A stretch of 64,000 bases of DNA from Candidatus Altarchaeales archaeon (GCA_014727915.1 WJMO01000006.1:329882-393881), one strand, 5' to 3'; shown: positions 44,690 to 53,700, numbered from the stretch's first letter. The notes: generated by a model from the sequence alone, not told the origin. Made by a program: numbers and translations.

Positions 44690-45564
44690 CTGTACTTTGC
44701 CTCCACTTCATCCGCGTTGAAGTTTGAAAAGTATTCCCTCAGTCGGGGACCGACTTCCTCGTGCAGGAGACCGTATTCGAGGGAAGCCTTCAAGTATTCG
44801 AACTTGTTGCCAAGGTCATGGCGGACACCCTCGAACTCCCAACCATACATCTCCTCCTTCTTGCTCAATCTCATGAGGCCGTCCGTCAGCTGTATCTCAC
44901 CGCCACGTCCCTTCTTGGTCTTCTTAAGCTCTTCGAATATCCCGGGGGTCAGGAGGTACCTCCCTATTATCCCCAGGTTGGAAGGAGAATCCTCCGGCTT
45001 AGGCTTCTCCACCAGATGGGTTATCCTATGAAGGCCAGGACCAACCTCGGTGCCGTCGATTATTCCATAGCTGGATATCATGTGTTCCGGGACCTTCTCC
45101 ACCGCGATTATCGACGCCTTATGCTTGTAGTATAGCTCGAAAAGCTGCTTGGTGCAGGGCTTCTTGGAGAAGACTATGTCATCGCCCAACAGCACCGCGA
45201 ATGGCTCGTCCCCCACGTGCTTCTCGGCTCTCAGTATCGCATGCCCCAGGCCCAACGCCTCCTTCTGCCTTATGAAGTGTATGTCCACCATGCTGGCTAT
45301 GTCAGCGACCATCTCCTTCAGGTCTTCCTTCCCCTTCTTGTCCAACACCGCCTCCAACTCCACGCTGTGGTCGAAGTGGTCCTCGATCACACGCTTGCCC
45401 CTTCCGGTTATTATGATTATGTCGTCTATCCCCGAGTCCACGCACTCCTCAACAACGAACTGTATGCTGGGCTTGTCCACGAGGGGCAGCATCTCCTTGG
45501 GCTGGCTCTTAGTCGCAGGGAGGAAGCGGGTGCCCAAGCCAGCGGCGGGTATCACAGCCTTCAT
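44686..45564 (-). CDS. galU: UTP-glucose-1-phosphate uridylyltransferase
   Basis: A 292-residue bacterial/archaeal-type Gal[21 protein letters not shown] (UTP-binding), [28 protein letters not shown] and the C-terminal [14 protein letters not shown]. It makes UDP-glucose. I place the start at the ATG 45564, four codons after a GTG at 45576, because a TATA element (TTATTTAAAAG, about 45590-45600) sits 25-30 bp upstream, giving a leaderless message. It is the first gene of the operon galU, UXS, epimerase, rpe, transketolase. Confidence 0.94.
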   Translation of the reverse strand: MKAVIPAAGLGTRFLPATKSQPKEMLPLVDKPSIQFVVEECVDSGIDDIIIITGRGKRVIEDHFDHSVELEAVLDKKGKEDLKEMVADIASMVDIHFIRQKEALGLGHAILRAEKHVGDEPFAVLLGDDIVFSKKPCTKQLFELYYKHKASIIAVEKVPEHMISSYGIIDGTEVGPGLHRITHLVEKPKPEDSPSNLGIIGRYLLTPGIFEELKKTKKGRGGEIQLTDGLMRLSKKEEMYGWEFEGVRHDLGNKFEYLKASLEYGLLHEEVGPRLREYFSNFNADEVEAKYR

Positions 45565-45690
45565 AGTGGATAACACATATGGGACCTTCCTTTTAAATAA
45601 TATCCAAGGGCCGAGCCTGGTTGGGATAATCCAAATAGTATCCCCAAGGTAAGTGAAATGTTTTTTAGCCTTCCAGGACAGATATTATTA

Positions 45691-46254
45691 ATGCACAGGG
45701 TTTATGCGGTTGACTTTGACGGAACGCTCTGCGATACGTCTTCTCTCAAACAGGAATATCTGCTCAACAACCACGGGGTGATCGTCTGCCCATGCAACAC
45801 CAACAGAACATACCTTACCAGGGAGAAAGGCCATATCTCTGAGGAGGATTATGATGCCATGGTCGAGTTCGTTGGGAGCAGGGAGGCCACATTATCAGCC
45901 AAACCGGTGCCAGGAGCGGTCGAAGCCGTGAAGAGAATGTCCGAATCAGGGAGGGTTTTCATCCTGACAGCCAGGAGGGGAAGCCAGTTGGACTCTGCGA
46001 GGGAGTGGAGTAGAAAAAACGGGCTGGAAGATTTCATAGAGGGATACATCTCATCCCGCCATTTCACGGAAGACAAGATGCGCATATGCAGCAGCCTCAA
46101 CATCAGATACCTGATAGACGACGACCCAGGGAATCTGGACCAACGCAGCCAGGAGGTGGAGGGCATAATCTTCAGGAACGGGTGCGCGCTTGAGGATAGC
46201 ATGAGCGCGGCCTGCGCTGTCGACTGGCAGCAGGCACTGGCCTACATGCAGTAG
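45691..46254 (+). CDS. HAD-superfamily phosphatase, 5'-nucleotidase-like
   Basis: A 187-residue HAD hydrolase. Motif I VDFDGTLCD (about 6-14) carries the nucleophilic Asp; motif II ILTARR (Thr, about 91-96) and a motif IV-like LIDDDPGNLD (about 141-150) are seen, with a helical cap between. It resembles polynucleotide kinase/5'-nucleotidase-type small HADs; the substrate is unknown. I use ATG 45691 (MHRVYAVDFDG) since the motif then has the normal distance from the N terminus. It is divergent from galU and convergent with ugd (1 bp gap). Confidence 0.8.
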   Translation: MHRVYAVDFDGTLCDTSSLKQEYLLNNHGVIVCPCNTNRTYLTREKGHISEEDYDAMVEFVGSREATLSAKPVPGAVEAVKRMSESGRVFILTARRGSQLDSAREWSRKNGLEDFIEGYISSRHFTEDKMRICSSLNIRYLIDDDPGNLDQRSQEVEGIIFRNGCALEDSMSAACAVDWQQALAYMQ

Positions 46255-46255
46255 C

Positions 46256-47545
46256 CTACCAGCAGAGACCCTCGTACTCCACGTCATCAGCCAGGAGGTC
46301 AACGTTCAATATGTGCCTCGAGTCGACCACCCGCTTCTTCTTCATGGGCGAGAAGTCGACTGTCTTGAATTCAGGCCACTCGGTAACTATGACGGCGAGC
46401 TCGCTGTCCTTCAACGCGTCCTTGACCGTAGACGCATATTTGATGCTGTCCTTGAAATGGTCCTTAGCGTTATCGATGGCCTCGGGGTCGTATGCGGTAA
46501 TCTCGGCACCTTCCTCAATCAGTCCCCTGACTATGGGTACGGACGGGCTCTCCCGCATGTCGTCCGTGCCGGCCTTGAACGCCAAGCCCAAGACGGTCAC
46601 CTTGGCGCCCTTCAGTTCATACTTGGACCTGACTAGGTCCAACAGTACCTGCGGCTGCCTGGCGTTGACCTCCAGCACCGCATTCAACAGTATAGGATCA
46701 ACATCCACTTCCTGGGCCTTATGAACCATTGCCTTGACGTCCTTCGGGAAGCAGCTACCCCCGAATCCAGGGCCGGCGTTCAGGAAAGAGGGGGATATTC
46801 GATGGTCCAATCCTACGCCCTTAGCGACATCGTAGACGTTGACATTAAGCCTCTTGCACACGTTTCCGATCTCATTGATGAAGCTTATCTTGGTTGCGAG
46901 CAGGCTGTTGCTCGTGTACTTAATCATCTCCGCGGTCTTCAGGTTAACGCGGAGCACCGGGGCTGTGAAGTCGTAGTAGAGCTTCTCTATGAGGTCGCCG
47001 CCCCTCTCGTCCAGGCTGCCTATGACGATGCGATCGGGGTTCAGGAAGTCGTCCACTGCAACGCCCTCTCGTAGGAACTCCGGGTTCATGACGACGCCGA
47101 AGTCCCTTCCAGCCTTCTTCCCAGACTCCTTCTCCAAGGCGGGTATCACATGCTCTTCTGTGGAGCCGGGTATGATGGTGCTCTTCACCACCACGACATG
47201 GTATCCCTTCTTCTTTTTGAGTATCTTACCCACTTCCCTGCTGACCTCTTTCACATACTTCAGGTTGATGCTGCCATCGTCGTCGGATGGGGTGCCCACG
47301 CATATGAAGGTTACGTCGGTCTTCAGCACGCTGGCCTCCAGGTTCAACGAAGCCTTCAGATTTTCAGGGACTACATGGTCGAGTATCTCCTGAAGGCCCT
47401 TCTCGAATATGGGCGGCTTACGGGCGTTTATCATGTCCACCTTGCGCTTGTCGATGTCTACGCATATAACGTCATGGTCCTTCTCGGCGAAGCCCGCCGC
47501 CGTTATCAAACCAACATAGCCCGATCCAACCACTGAAATCTTCAT
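46256..47545 (-). CDS. UDP-glucose/GDP-mannose 6-dehydrogenase
   Basis: A 429-residue NAD-dependent enzyme making UDP-glucuronate (or GDP-mannuronate). The Rossmann motif GSGYVGLITAAGFAEKGHD-like opens the protein, followed by CVGTPSDDDGS (about 77-87), the oxyanion Lys/Asn in KYTSNSLLATKISFINEI (about 206-223) and the catalytic Cys in GPGFGGSCFPKD (about 252-263). Length is normal. Given galU and a UXS homologue on the same strand just downstream, UDP-glucose is the likelier substrate. It follows the unknown secreted-protein gene by 23 bp. Confidence 0.93.
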   Translation of the reverse strand: MKISVVGSGYVGLITAAGFAEKDHDVICVDIDKRKVDMINARKPPIFEKGLQEILDHVVPENLKASLNLEASVLKTDVTFICVGTPSDDDGSINLKYVKEVSREVGKILKKKKGYHVVVVKSTIIPGSTEEHVIPALEKESGKKAGRDFGVVMNPEFLREGVAVDDFLNPDRIVIGSLDERGGDLIEKLYYDFTAPVLRVNLKTAEMIKYTSNSLLATKISFINEIGNVCKRLNVNVYDVAKGVGLDHRISPSFLNAGPGFGGSCFPKDVKAMVHKAQEVDVDPILLNAVLEVNARQPQVLLDLVRSKYELKGAKVTVLGLAFKAGTDDMRESPSVPIVRGLIEEGAEITAYDPEAIDNAKDHFKDSIKYASTVKDALKDSELAVIVTEWPEFKTVDFSPMKKKRVVDSRHILNVDLLADDVEYEGLCW

Positions 47546-47568
47546 GGGTAAACTATGGCAGAAAACCT

Positions 47569-48366
47569 TTAAAAAAACCCGAGCAGCCAGTCGAAGAGCG
47601 ATCTCATGAAAGAGGGCCTAACATCATCCGCGGGGGTTTTCCGGTCTTTTGAGGGGACCGTGCGGGGAGGCCCTGCCAGAGTCGCCCTGCTAGACTCCCC
47701 CACGACTATGTTGTCAGAGCAGATCCTGTGCACTTCCCTTGCAGCCTCCTTACCCCCAGCATCGTTGACGCGGATGAACATCTTCCTTGCTGAATCGGCA
47801 CTCTCCACGCACTCGGGATACAATGCGTTTCCCTGGTACCTGCGCGCCATTTTTAGGTGGTAGGTTGCGTTTTCGTATGTGCGACTACGCTCGTCGATGA
47901 GGTCCAAGAGAGCCTTGGCCTGGCCCATGCTGATAGGGTCTTCCTCTTGGGAGGATAGGTTATAGCAAGCCATCGCATATTCACGGGCAGACTCGTAGTC
48001 GCCAGCCAGGATCATGTCCTGGGAGGTCAGATAGTATGATTCAGCCATACCATCGGGAGGTAAGTCCTCGCATTGCTCGCTTATCCTGTCGGATAGTATC
48101 TTCGCGCTGTGAAGGTATGACCTGAAGATTTGGGACTTCACCCTCTTGTCCGGGTCTGGTATGATAGCCTCCTCTTCAACTGCCTCCTCATAGTATCCCT
48201 GGTATACGTTGACCGCCATCAAAGCGTGGAACGTGGCATTCTGGCAGTCCCCAAGCGCCGAGTATCTCTCAGCCTCCTCAACGTGACGCTTCGCCTTGCT
48301 CACGTCATAGGCTGAAACAGGGAGGTAGAAGAGCAGCAGCAGGACAAAAACGTTCAAGTATTTCAA
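47569..48366 (-). CDS. Exported helical-repeat protein with C-terminal membrane segment, unknown
   Basis: About 265 residues. The likely start is a TTG at 48366 that overlaps the TGA stop of nadE (ATTGA), yielding a signal peptide (KYLNVFVLLLLFYLPVSA). The exported part consists of helical repeats resembling TPR-like pairs (VEEAERYSALGDCQNATFHAL; LAGDYESAREYAMACYNLSS; MARRYQGNALYPECVESADS), with paired cysteines, and ends FMRSLFDWLLGFF, a hydrophobic C-terminal anchor. The open frame extends 41 codons upstream inside nadE with an unnatural Gly/Arg/Gln-rich sequence, so the longer version is rejected. Family not recognised. Confidence 0.7.
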   Translation of the reverse strand: MKYLNVFVLLLLFYLPVSAYDVSKAKRHVEEAERYSALGDCQNATFHALMAVNVYQGYYEEAVEEEAIIPDPDKRVKSQIFRSYLHSAKILSDRISEQCEDLPPDGMAESYYLTSQDMILAGDYESAREYAMACYNLSSQEEDPISMGQAKALLDLIDERSRTYENATYHLKMARRYQGNALYPECVESADSARKMFIRVNDAGGKEAAREVHRICSDNIVVGESSRATLAGPPRTVPSKDRKTPADDVRPSFMRSLFDWLLGFF

Positions 48367-49148
48367 TTTAACCTTACCATCTCCGGCCTGTTGACCTTGT
48401 GCCTGTTGTCCTCCACACGCCTGCGCACCTTCACAACCTCTTCCTGTCCTATCTTGAGCTTCTCTGCGACCTCGTCTACCATCATCCACTCGTCGAATGA
48501 GAGGTGGAGGATCCTGTCAAGGGTCTTGTAGCCGATGCCAAGCTCGTCCTCGTCGCACTGGCCCTCCCACAAGCCGGCGGTGGGCGCCTTTTTGATTATG
48601 GAAGATGGCAGCTTAAGGTGTTGGGCAAGCTGCCTTACCTGGGTCTTGTACAATGATGCGATGGGAAGGCAGTCGGAGGCGCCGTCACCGTGTTTCGTGA
48701 AGTATCCGGTTAACAGCTCCGTCTTGTTGGATGTGCCGAGCACCAATCTGTTCTCCGTGTTTGCAGTCAGGTATATCAGAAGCATTCGAGCCCGCGCCTT
48801 CACGTTCCCAAGATGGCGGAATCCGATGTCACGGCCGAAAGACGACCTCACAGCATCCACGACACCGTTGATCTCCATGACAGAGTGCCGGACCTTCAGC
48901 TTCCCAGCCAGACCGATAGCATCGTCCAAGTCCGATTTGGGGGTCAATCCCATCTCGGGCAATATGAGGGCGTGAACGTCGACCTTGGCCTTCGCAGCGA
49001 GGGAGCATGTGACAGCGGAATCAAGTCCTCCGCTCAAGCCCAGCACAACACCTTCCGACTTCGAGCCATCAACCCAGGATGATATTGAGGACGTGACGGT
49101 CTTAACCGCCGATTTTAGCTGTTCGGGGGATAGGCGAAGGGATTCCAT
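48363..49148 (-). CDS. nadE: NAD+ synthetase, ammonia-dependent
   Basis: A 261-residue enzyme of the N-type ATP pyrophosphatase family that amidates nicotinate adenine dinucleotide. The P-loop GLSGGLDSAVTCSLA (about 38-52), LGTSNKTELLTGYFTKHGDGASD (about 136-158) and PIASLYKTQVRQLA (about 160-173) are conserved. Glutaminase domain is absent, so it uses ammonia. The next gene starts on its stop codon. It is divergent from the Lrp-like gene with a short promoter region (49149-49204). Confidence 0.95.
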   Translation of the reverse strand: MESLRLSPEQLKSAVKTVTSSISSWVDGSKSEGVVLGLSGGLDSAVTCSLAAKAKVDVHALILPEMGLTPKSDLDDAIGLAGKLKVRHSVMEINGVVDAVRSSFGRDIGFRHLGNVKARARMLLIYLTANTENRLVLGTSNKTELLTGYFTKHGDGASDCLPIASLYKTQVRQLAQHLKLPSSIIKKAPTAGLWEGQCDEDELGIGYKTLDRILHLSFDEWMMVDEVAEKLKIGQEEVVKVRRRVEDNRHKVNRPEMVRLN

Positions 49149-49204
49149 AACAGTAACATATTGTTTTGAGTTTTTTTTAATTAAAACATGATATAAGTAA
49201 CGAT

Positions 49205-49654
49205 ATGACCAAGATAGACGATGTTGACCTGAAGATCATCAGGGAGCTGAGGGGGGACGGTAGGAGGAGCTTCAGGGAGATAGCGGAGAAGCTGAAGGTC
49301 GCGGAAGGCACGGTATACAACCGTGTGAACAAGCTGAAGGACATGGGCGTCATAAAGAGCTTCATAGCAGACATAGACTACAGCAAGCTCGGATACGACC
49401 TCACAGCAGTGATAGGAGTGATCGTGAAGGGCGGGCACCTTCCGGAGATAGAGAAGAAGATAGCCGCTGAGAAGAACGTCACCGCAGTCTACGACGTAAC
49501 GGGACAGTATGACGCGATAGTCGTCGCCAAGTTCCCTGACAGGACCGAACTTAACAAGCTGGTCAAGAAGCTCACCGCCATGGAGCACGTGGACAGGTCC
49601 TATACGATGGTCGTGCTGAACGTGGTGAAAGAAATGCACGGCATAGAAGTATAG
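49205..49654 (+). CDS. Lrp/AsnC-family transcriptional regulator
   Basis: A 149-residue regulator: N-terminal winged helix (about 5-50; DVDLKIIRELRGDGRRSFREIAEKLKVAEGTVYNRVNKLKDMGVI) and C-terminal RAM/AsnC effector domain (about 65-145; VIGVIVKGGHLPEIEKKI, VTGQYDAIVVAKF). Such proteins respond to amino acids and form octamers. Its targets are unknown; the divergent nadE promoter is next to it. A TATA-like AAACATGATATAAG is 10-25 bp upstream of the ATG. Confidence 0.93.
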   Translation: MTKIDDVDLKIIRELRGDGRRSFREIAEKLKVAEGTVYNRVNKLKDMGVIKSFIADIDYSKLGYDLTAVIGVIVKGGHLPEIEKKIAAEKNVTAVYDVTGQYDAIVVAKFPDRTELNKLVKKLTAMEHVDRSYTMVVLNVVKEMHGIEV

Positions 49655-49689
49655 ACATTTTATGGATAATTTTGAATATTTTGGAAAAA

Positions 49690-50349
49690 CTATAAATATT
49701 TTAAGAATACCTGCAGGTCGTCTGGGTTCAAAACTGGGCGGTGGTAATCGTCGCCGACTATCCGGGGGCATGCGGTGTTGACCAGGCAGTCAACGTTGAA
49801 TGGGAGCATGTTGTTGGGGGTTATCTCATCGCCTGCGAATATGAACGCCTCCTTCCCCTTAGACCTGAGCTTGCCCGAGAGCTCCAGTGCCCTGTCAAGG
49901 CTGTACTGGCCGCCTTTGGTGGAGACCATCACACCGAACGATTTTGATTCCATCGCCCGTTTGACCGCAGCCTTCCTCTTTCCAAGCCACCTGCCCTTTT
50001 CCTCGTCGGTTATAGCATCCAACACCCCCGAAAGGGGGTTCAACATGTACACCTGCTTTTCCGTCTTCAAAGCCACGCCCAGGGGGTGGAAGCGGCCGGA
50101 GCCCATGTAGAGTATGCAGTCGACGTCCAACTTCAAAGCGGCGTCCTGCCTGCAGCCGAGTATCTGGCCCCCCACCTCGACCCTCTTCCCCTTAGACTCC
50201 AGGTAATCCTTCACCTCCCCCAATTGGTGGAGGTGCTGGGCTGTGGTGACCAGTCCAATCGACGGATAGGCTTCCAATATCCCATAGCATTCTTCAAGAA
50301 CAGGGATCGGATTTGAGAGGGAACGACAGGGTATGTGGAGTACCTTCAT
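49690..50349 (-). CDS. Dph2-like diphthamide synthesis protein lacking the first domain
   Basis: A 219-residue homologue of the radical-SAM-like 3-amino-3-carboxypropyl transferase Dph2 that starts diphthamide synthesis on elongation factor 2. Domains 2 and 3 are recognisable: IGLVTTAQHLHQLGEV, GGQILGCRQD (cluster Cys, residue 66), YMGSGRFHPLGVAL, and NTACPRIVGDDYHRP (cluster Cys, residue 194). The usual first domain of about 100 residues, with the first cluster Cys, is absent: upstream is only 50 bp to the FKBP gene. A Cys at residue 8 (IPCRS) is unusual. The start (50349) has a TATA element about 25 bp upstream. It may be a partner of a full Dph2 elsewhere or an unusual minimal enzyme. Confidence 0.85.
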   Translation of the reverse strand: MKVLHIPCRSLSNPIPVLEECYGILEAYPSIGLVTTAQHLHQLGEVKDYLESKGKRVEVGGQILGCRQDAALKLDVDCILYMGSGRFHPLGVALKTEKQVYMLNPLSGVLDAITDEEKGRWLGKRKAAVKRAMESKSFGVMVSTKGGQYSLDRALELSGKLRSKGKEAFIFAGDEITPNNMLPFNVDCLVNTACPRIVGDDYHRPVLNPDDLQVFLKYL

Positions 50350-50399
50350 GTTAAACAAATGGGCATAGCATAAAAATAGCTGGGATCGGATAAGACGTT

Positions 50400-51155
50400 C
50401 TAATCAGATTTCTTCCCGGACTTCTTGGGGGTTTTCTCCTCTGATTTATCATCCGACTTCTCATCCCCCGAATCCGACTTCTCTTTCTTCTTTTTCTCCG
50501 GGTTCTCCCATGTCTCCTCGAAGACAACATCATCCACCTTCAACAGCTTGAAGGCCTCGGCTGTGAAGCTCATCTTCCGCATGAGCAGGTTCTGATCGTA
50601 GTTCGCGGACTTTGGGAGCTTGACCGTCAGCTTGTTGGCTGTCAGCTTTGACTCGAACTCGTCGGATGATTCGAACGCCCGCTCGAGTATGTAGTTGACC
50701 TTGTCAGTGTCTGTTTTCGCCTTTTCAACGACTTCAACGTCGAATTCGATGGTCTTGCCAGCCAGCTCGTGGTTGAAGTCCACCCGAACCCTGCCGCCCG
50801 CAACCGTCTGCACGCGACCGCGCATGTTGTCGATCTCAACAGGCATGCCGGGTATTGGGTTTATCCGCTGCTGCTTGAACTGCTTTATAGGTATCAGCTT
50901 GACCATTGAGGGGTTCCTGGGGCCGTAGGCCTTCTCAGGCTCGATTGTTACGGTCTTCTTCTCCCCGACCTTCATCTTGGCGAGGGCCTCGTCCAACCCT
51001 TCAACCACCTGCCCCTCGCCCACTGCAACGCTGAAGGGCTTGTAAACCCTCCGCTCGTCGAATATGCCCTCTTTCTCAGCGTCCTCCCGGCGGGTGGTGT
51101 CGAACACCGCACCGTCCTTGATGCGTCCAGTGTAGTTTATTTTGATGAAATCCAT
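50400..51155 (-). CDS. FKBP-type peptidyl-prolyl isomerase, long archaeal type
   Basis: A 251-residue prolyl isomerase and chaperone. The FKBP part (about 1-155) has KINYTGRIKDGAVFDTT, VGEGQVVEGLDEALAKMKVGEKKTVTI and an inserted flap domain (PIKQFKQQRINPIPGMPVEIDNMRGRV with VDFNHELAGKTIEFDVEV), as in SlyD-like proteins. The following ~60 residues form the C-terminal domain of long archaeal FKBPs, and the last ~35 are a low-complexity Lys/Glu/Ser tail. It lies 50 bp upstream of the Dph2-like gene and is divergent from the anchored unknown protein. Confidence 0.93.
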   Translation of the reverse strand: MDFIKINYTGRIKDGAVFDTTRREDAEKEGIFDERRVYKPFSVAVGEGQVVEGLDEALAKMKVGEKKTVTIEPEKAYGPRNPSMVKLIPIKQFKQQRINPIPGMPVEIDNMRGRVQTVAGGRVRVDFNHELAGKTIEFDVEVVEKAKTDTDKVNYILERAFESSDEFESKLTANKLTVKLPKSANYDQNLLMRKMSFTAEAFKLLKVDDVVFEETWENPEKKKKEKSDSGDEKSDDKSEEKTPKKSGKKSD

Positions 51156-51210
51156 CTTCTAAAAGGTCTTAACATTTAACACATCCTATTATAAATACCC
51201 GGATATTAAG

Positions 51211-52248
51211 ATGGCTAGGAAAAAGCGCGGTAAGGGCGGTAAGCCTAGGTCGGGTAAGAGGCAGAAGCAAAAGTACATGATATACTTTGTAGGCGCCATC
51301 ATGGTGTTGTCGGGCATGTTCTTCGGGTTGAACCGGGCGCAGAACGGACCGCCAGAAGAGAATCCATCAGGCGACTGGAATGTGGTGGAGTATGAGTCCG
51401 CCAGCCTGGGGAAAACCAGCTACGCCGCAAAGGTGGTTGGAATAACCAGCGGATACAAGCTCGTGCCCAACCAGATGAGATTCTCCGAGGGGGACATACA
51501 GCACGTGTTCGAAACCGACATAGCAGGGGTCACCAACGTGATACTGGAGGCTGCCCCAGGATATTACATGTTCCACTTCGTCGCAGACGGCGACGTGGAA
51601 GAGGGCATAAGGGAGAGGATAAGGCTGCCTGGAGACTACAACCTCTACAGGGCCTACAGGGCGTCAACTGAAGGGGGGGAGTTCAACGTCGTCGGCAACA
51701 ATCTGGAAGTCGGCGATTACGTGATGGTGGTGGTGTTGGAGCGGGTCCGCGACGGCAGGCTGGAGCAGCTTGGTTTCGTGGAGGACAGGCTCGAGGAAGG
51801 CCCGGTCATCAACGGAACCGCTTACGGTTTCGAATCGTATTCGATAACCGGAGTCAGCGCATCAGAGGTCCCGGAAGAGGATTTGAAGGAGTCGATGGGA
51901 TATGAGGACGTGATGGTCGAGGAGGACAACAGCTCGGGGGATACTTTATACCGGGTTTCGATGACCTTGCCCTTCGACGCGGATGTGGGCGAGGCCAGGG
52001 AGAAGCTCGAAGGCTTTGACGTCTTCAACGTAACTGCATTGATACTGGGCTATTCCGAGACCGCGGAGCACATGGTGGTGAACGGCAGCCTCGTCAGGAT
52101 ACCCAACTACAGGGGCGTGCAGTCGACCTTCGACGAGGACACCATGGAGAATGACACAGTCGCCATCCGCGTTTACATGCTGAGCATGGGAGGTCAGACG
52201 TTCGCCTTCGCTACCGAGGCGACAACGCCTGGCATAGGAGTTCCGTAG
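51211..52248 (+). CDS. Membrane-anchored protein of unknown function
   Basis: A 345-residue protein with a strongly basic start (KKRGKGGKPRSGKRQKQK), one transmembrane helix at about 22-40, and an outside domain of about 300 residues that is acidic and beta-rich, with several N-x-S/T sites. No cysteines are obvious in the outside part. Two halves (about 50-180 and 190-345) might be related domains, but this is not clear. No family recognised. A TATA-like TTATAAAT about 20 bp upstream suggests a leaderless message. Its 3' end overlaps the convergent ITPase gene by 38 bp. Confidence 0.75.
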   Translation: MARKKRGKGGKPRSGKRQKQKYMIYFVGAIMVLSGMFFGLNRAQNGPPEENPSGDWNVVEYESASLGKTSYAAKVVGITSGYKLVPNQMRFSEGDIQHVFETDIAGVTNVILEAAPGYYMFHFVADGDVEEGIRERIRLPGDYNLYRAYRASTEGGEFNVVGNNLEVGDYVMVVVLERVRDGRLEQLGFVEDRLEEGPVINGTAYGFESYSITGVSASEVPEEDLKESMGYEDVMVEEDNSSGDTLYRVSMTLPFDADVGEAREKLEGFDVFNVTALILGYSETAEHMVVNGSLVRIPNYRGVQSTFDEDTMENDTVAIRVYMLSMGGQTFAFATEATTPGIGVP

Positions 52249-52759
52249 CCTTCCGCCTGTGAGATGCCCGGTTCTTGTGGGCTGGGTCTTCCGCGAAGGT
52301 TTTTTCACTGTCTAAAGGCTTGAATATGGGGTCGTAGCCGAATCCCTTGGAGCCGCGCATCTCGCAGGGGATGGATCCCTCAACAACACCCTCGTAGACT
52401 TTAACGCCTTTTTTGTCGCAGTATCCGATGGCGGACTTGAACCTGGCCCGCCTGTCTTCTACCCCGTCCAGCAGCTTCAATATGCCCTCGCAGCCTATTC
52501 TCTTGAACACGTAGGCACTGTACGTGCCTGGAAAATCGTTGAGTGCGTCTATGAACAGGCCGGAGTCCTCTACTATCACAGGCCTCTTCAGCTTCTCATA
52601 TACGTATCTAACCCCCTCCCCGGCCACCTTGGACACGGACTCGGCTCTCACCTCAGGGTATATGATGTTGACCTGCTGGAAGCTCATGCCATATTCGGCC
52701 GCTATCTTGTTGGCCTCCTCGACCTTGTTGGTGTTGGATGTTGCGAACAGGACTTCCAT
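52211..52759 (-). CDS. Non-canonical purine NTP pyrophosphatase (ITPase/RdgB/HAM1)
   Basis: A 182-residue house-cleaning enzyme hydrolysing ITP, dITP and XTP. The N-terminal VLFATSNTNKVEEANKIAAEYG (substrate-binding S-x-N-x-x-K), the catalytic VIVEDSGLFIDALNDFPGTYSAYV (about 60-83) and the C-terminal GSKGFGYDPIFKP with SHRRKA are diagnostic. Length is normal. The gene ends inside the convergent gene at 51211-52248. Confidence 0.96.
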   Translation of the reverse strand: MEVLFATSNTNKVEEANKIAAEYGMSFQQVNIIYPEVRAESVSKVAGEGVRYVYEKLKRPVIVEDSGLFIDALNDFPGTYSAYVFKRIGCEGILKLLDGVEDRRARFKSAIGYCDKKGVKVYEGVVEGSIPCEMRGSKGFGYDPIFKPLDSEKTFAEDPAHKNRASHRRKATELLCQALSPR

Positions 52760-52769
52760 GTTAAAGGGA

Positions 52770-53666
52770 TTATAATCCGCGCTTATAATTGCCCCGGGTT
52801 ATCTGCTGGAGTAGTATTATCAGTGAGGGTTCTGCGATGGCTGCGAAGGCCATGGGCAAAGCGGACTTGGGGGTGAGCAACGCCAACGCTATCACCGCCG
52901 CGGCTCCGTTGTTCTTGTAGGATGAGAAGAGGGCATAGGTTATAGAACGTTCGCCGGAGCCGAGACGACGAGCAATATAATATACTATGGTGGCGGGGAC
53001 AAATGTGCGGACGAACACCACAGCAACTACGGGGGAAAGGGACAGGGGGTCCGATATGATGGCCGCGTGGTTCAAGCCTATCAGTACATAGGTTATGAGC
53101 GCGAATAGCAGGTTAACTGCGCTCTTGCCATAGTCCCATGCGGGCGATTCGATACTCGCCAGTATCCTGGACAATGCCATTGGCAGTATTATGAGAACCG
53201 ACAGCAGGCCGAGTAGGTATGAGACGTCCATGACATCTCCGATCAGTAGGAGTATCAGCGAGGGCGTTAAGGCAAGGGCGAGGAGGTAGGCTATGACCTC
53301 CGTCAGCGTTGAAGTGTATGAGTCTCCGCGTAGGAGGTAGGTGAAGGGGACTACGGACACTGCCGGCGGCACTGCTGCCATGATGATGAAGCCGCGAATG
53401 TAGTCCGAGTCGTCGAGGAGGATGTGGGCGGCAGCCAATATTATACCAGTGAGCAGTATGTACTGCAGTGCCAGCGCCTTAATCGCCGGGGCTGCCAGTT
53501 CCCTCTTCCATAATCCCCTGAAGCTGAGGCTCCTGAGGGATATTGTCATGGACAAGACAAGGGCAGGCATTATCGTCCATTCAAGCATCTGAGCGAGGCC
53601 GGGATACGCCAGGGCAGCCAGTATGGCGGAGAGGAAGACCTTCCTCGTGTCCTCCAGGAAGCTCAT
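52770..53666 (-). CDS. BASS-family (bile acid:Na+ symporter-like) transporter
   Basis: A 298-residue membrane protein with about nine hydrophobic segments. The pattern PALVLSMTISLRSLSF, MAAVPPAVSVVPFTYLLRGD (about 95-114) and ALFSSYKNNGAAAVIALAL (about 245-263) fits the BASS/arsenite-permease-like fold, in which the crossed helices bind Na+ and an organic anion. Substrate unknown. It is 10 bp upstream of the ITPase gene on the same strand and divergent from glycerate kinase. Confidence 0.82.
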   Translation of the reverse strand: MSFLEDTRKVFLSAILAALAYPGLAQMLEWTIMPALVLSMTISLRSLSFRGLWKRELAAPAIKALALQYILLTGIILAAAHILLDDSDYIRGFIIMAAVPPAVSVVPFTYLLRGDSYTSTLTEVIAYLLALALTPSLILLLIGDVMDVSYLLGLLSVLIILPMALSRILASIESPAWDYGKSAVNLLFALITYVLIGLNHAAIISDPLSLSPVVAVVFVRTFVPATIVYYIARRLGSGERSITYALFSSYKNNGAAAVIALALLTPKSALPMAFAAIAEPSLIILLQQITRGNYKRGL

Positions 53667-53700
53667 GCATACATATTAACAAAAGGCTAATATCAACGTG

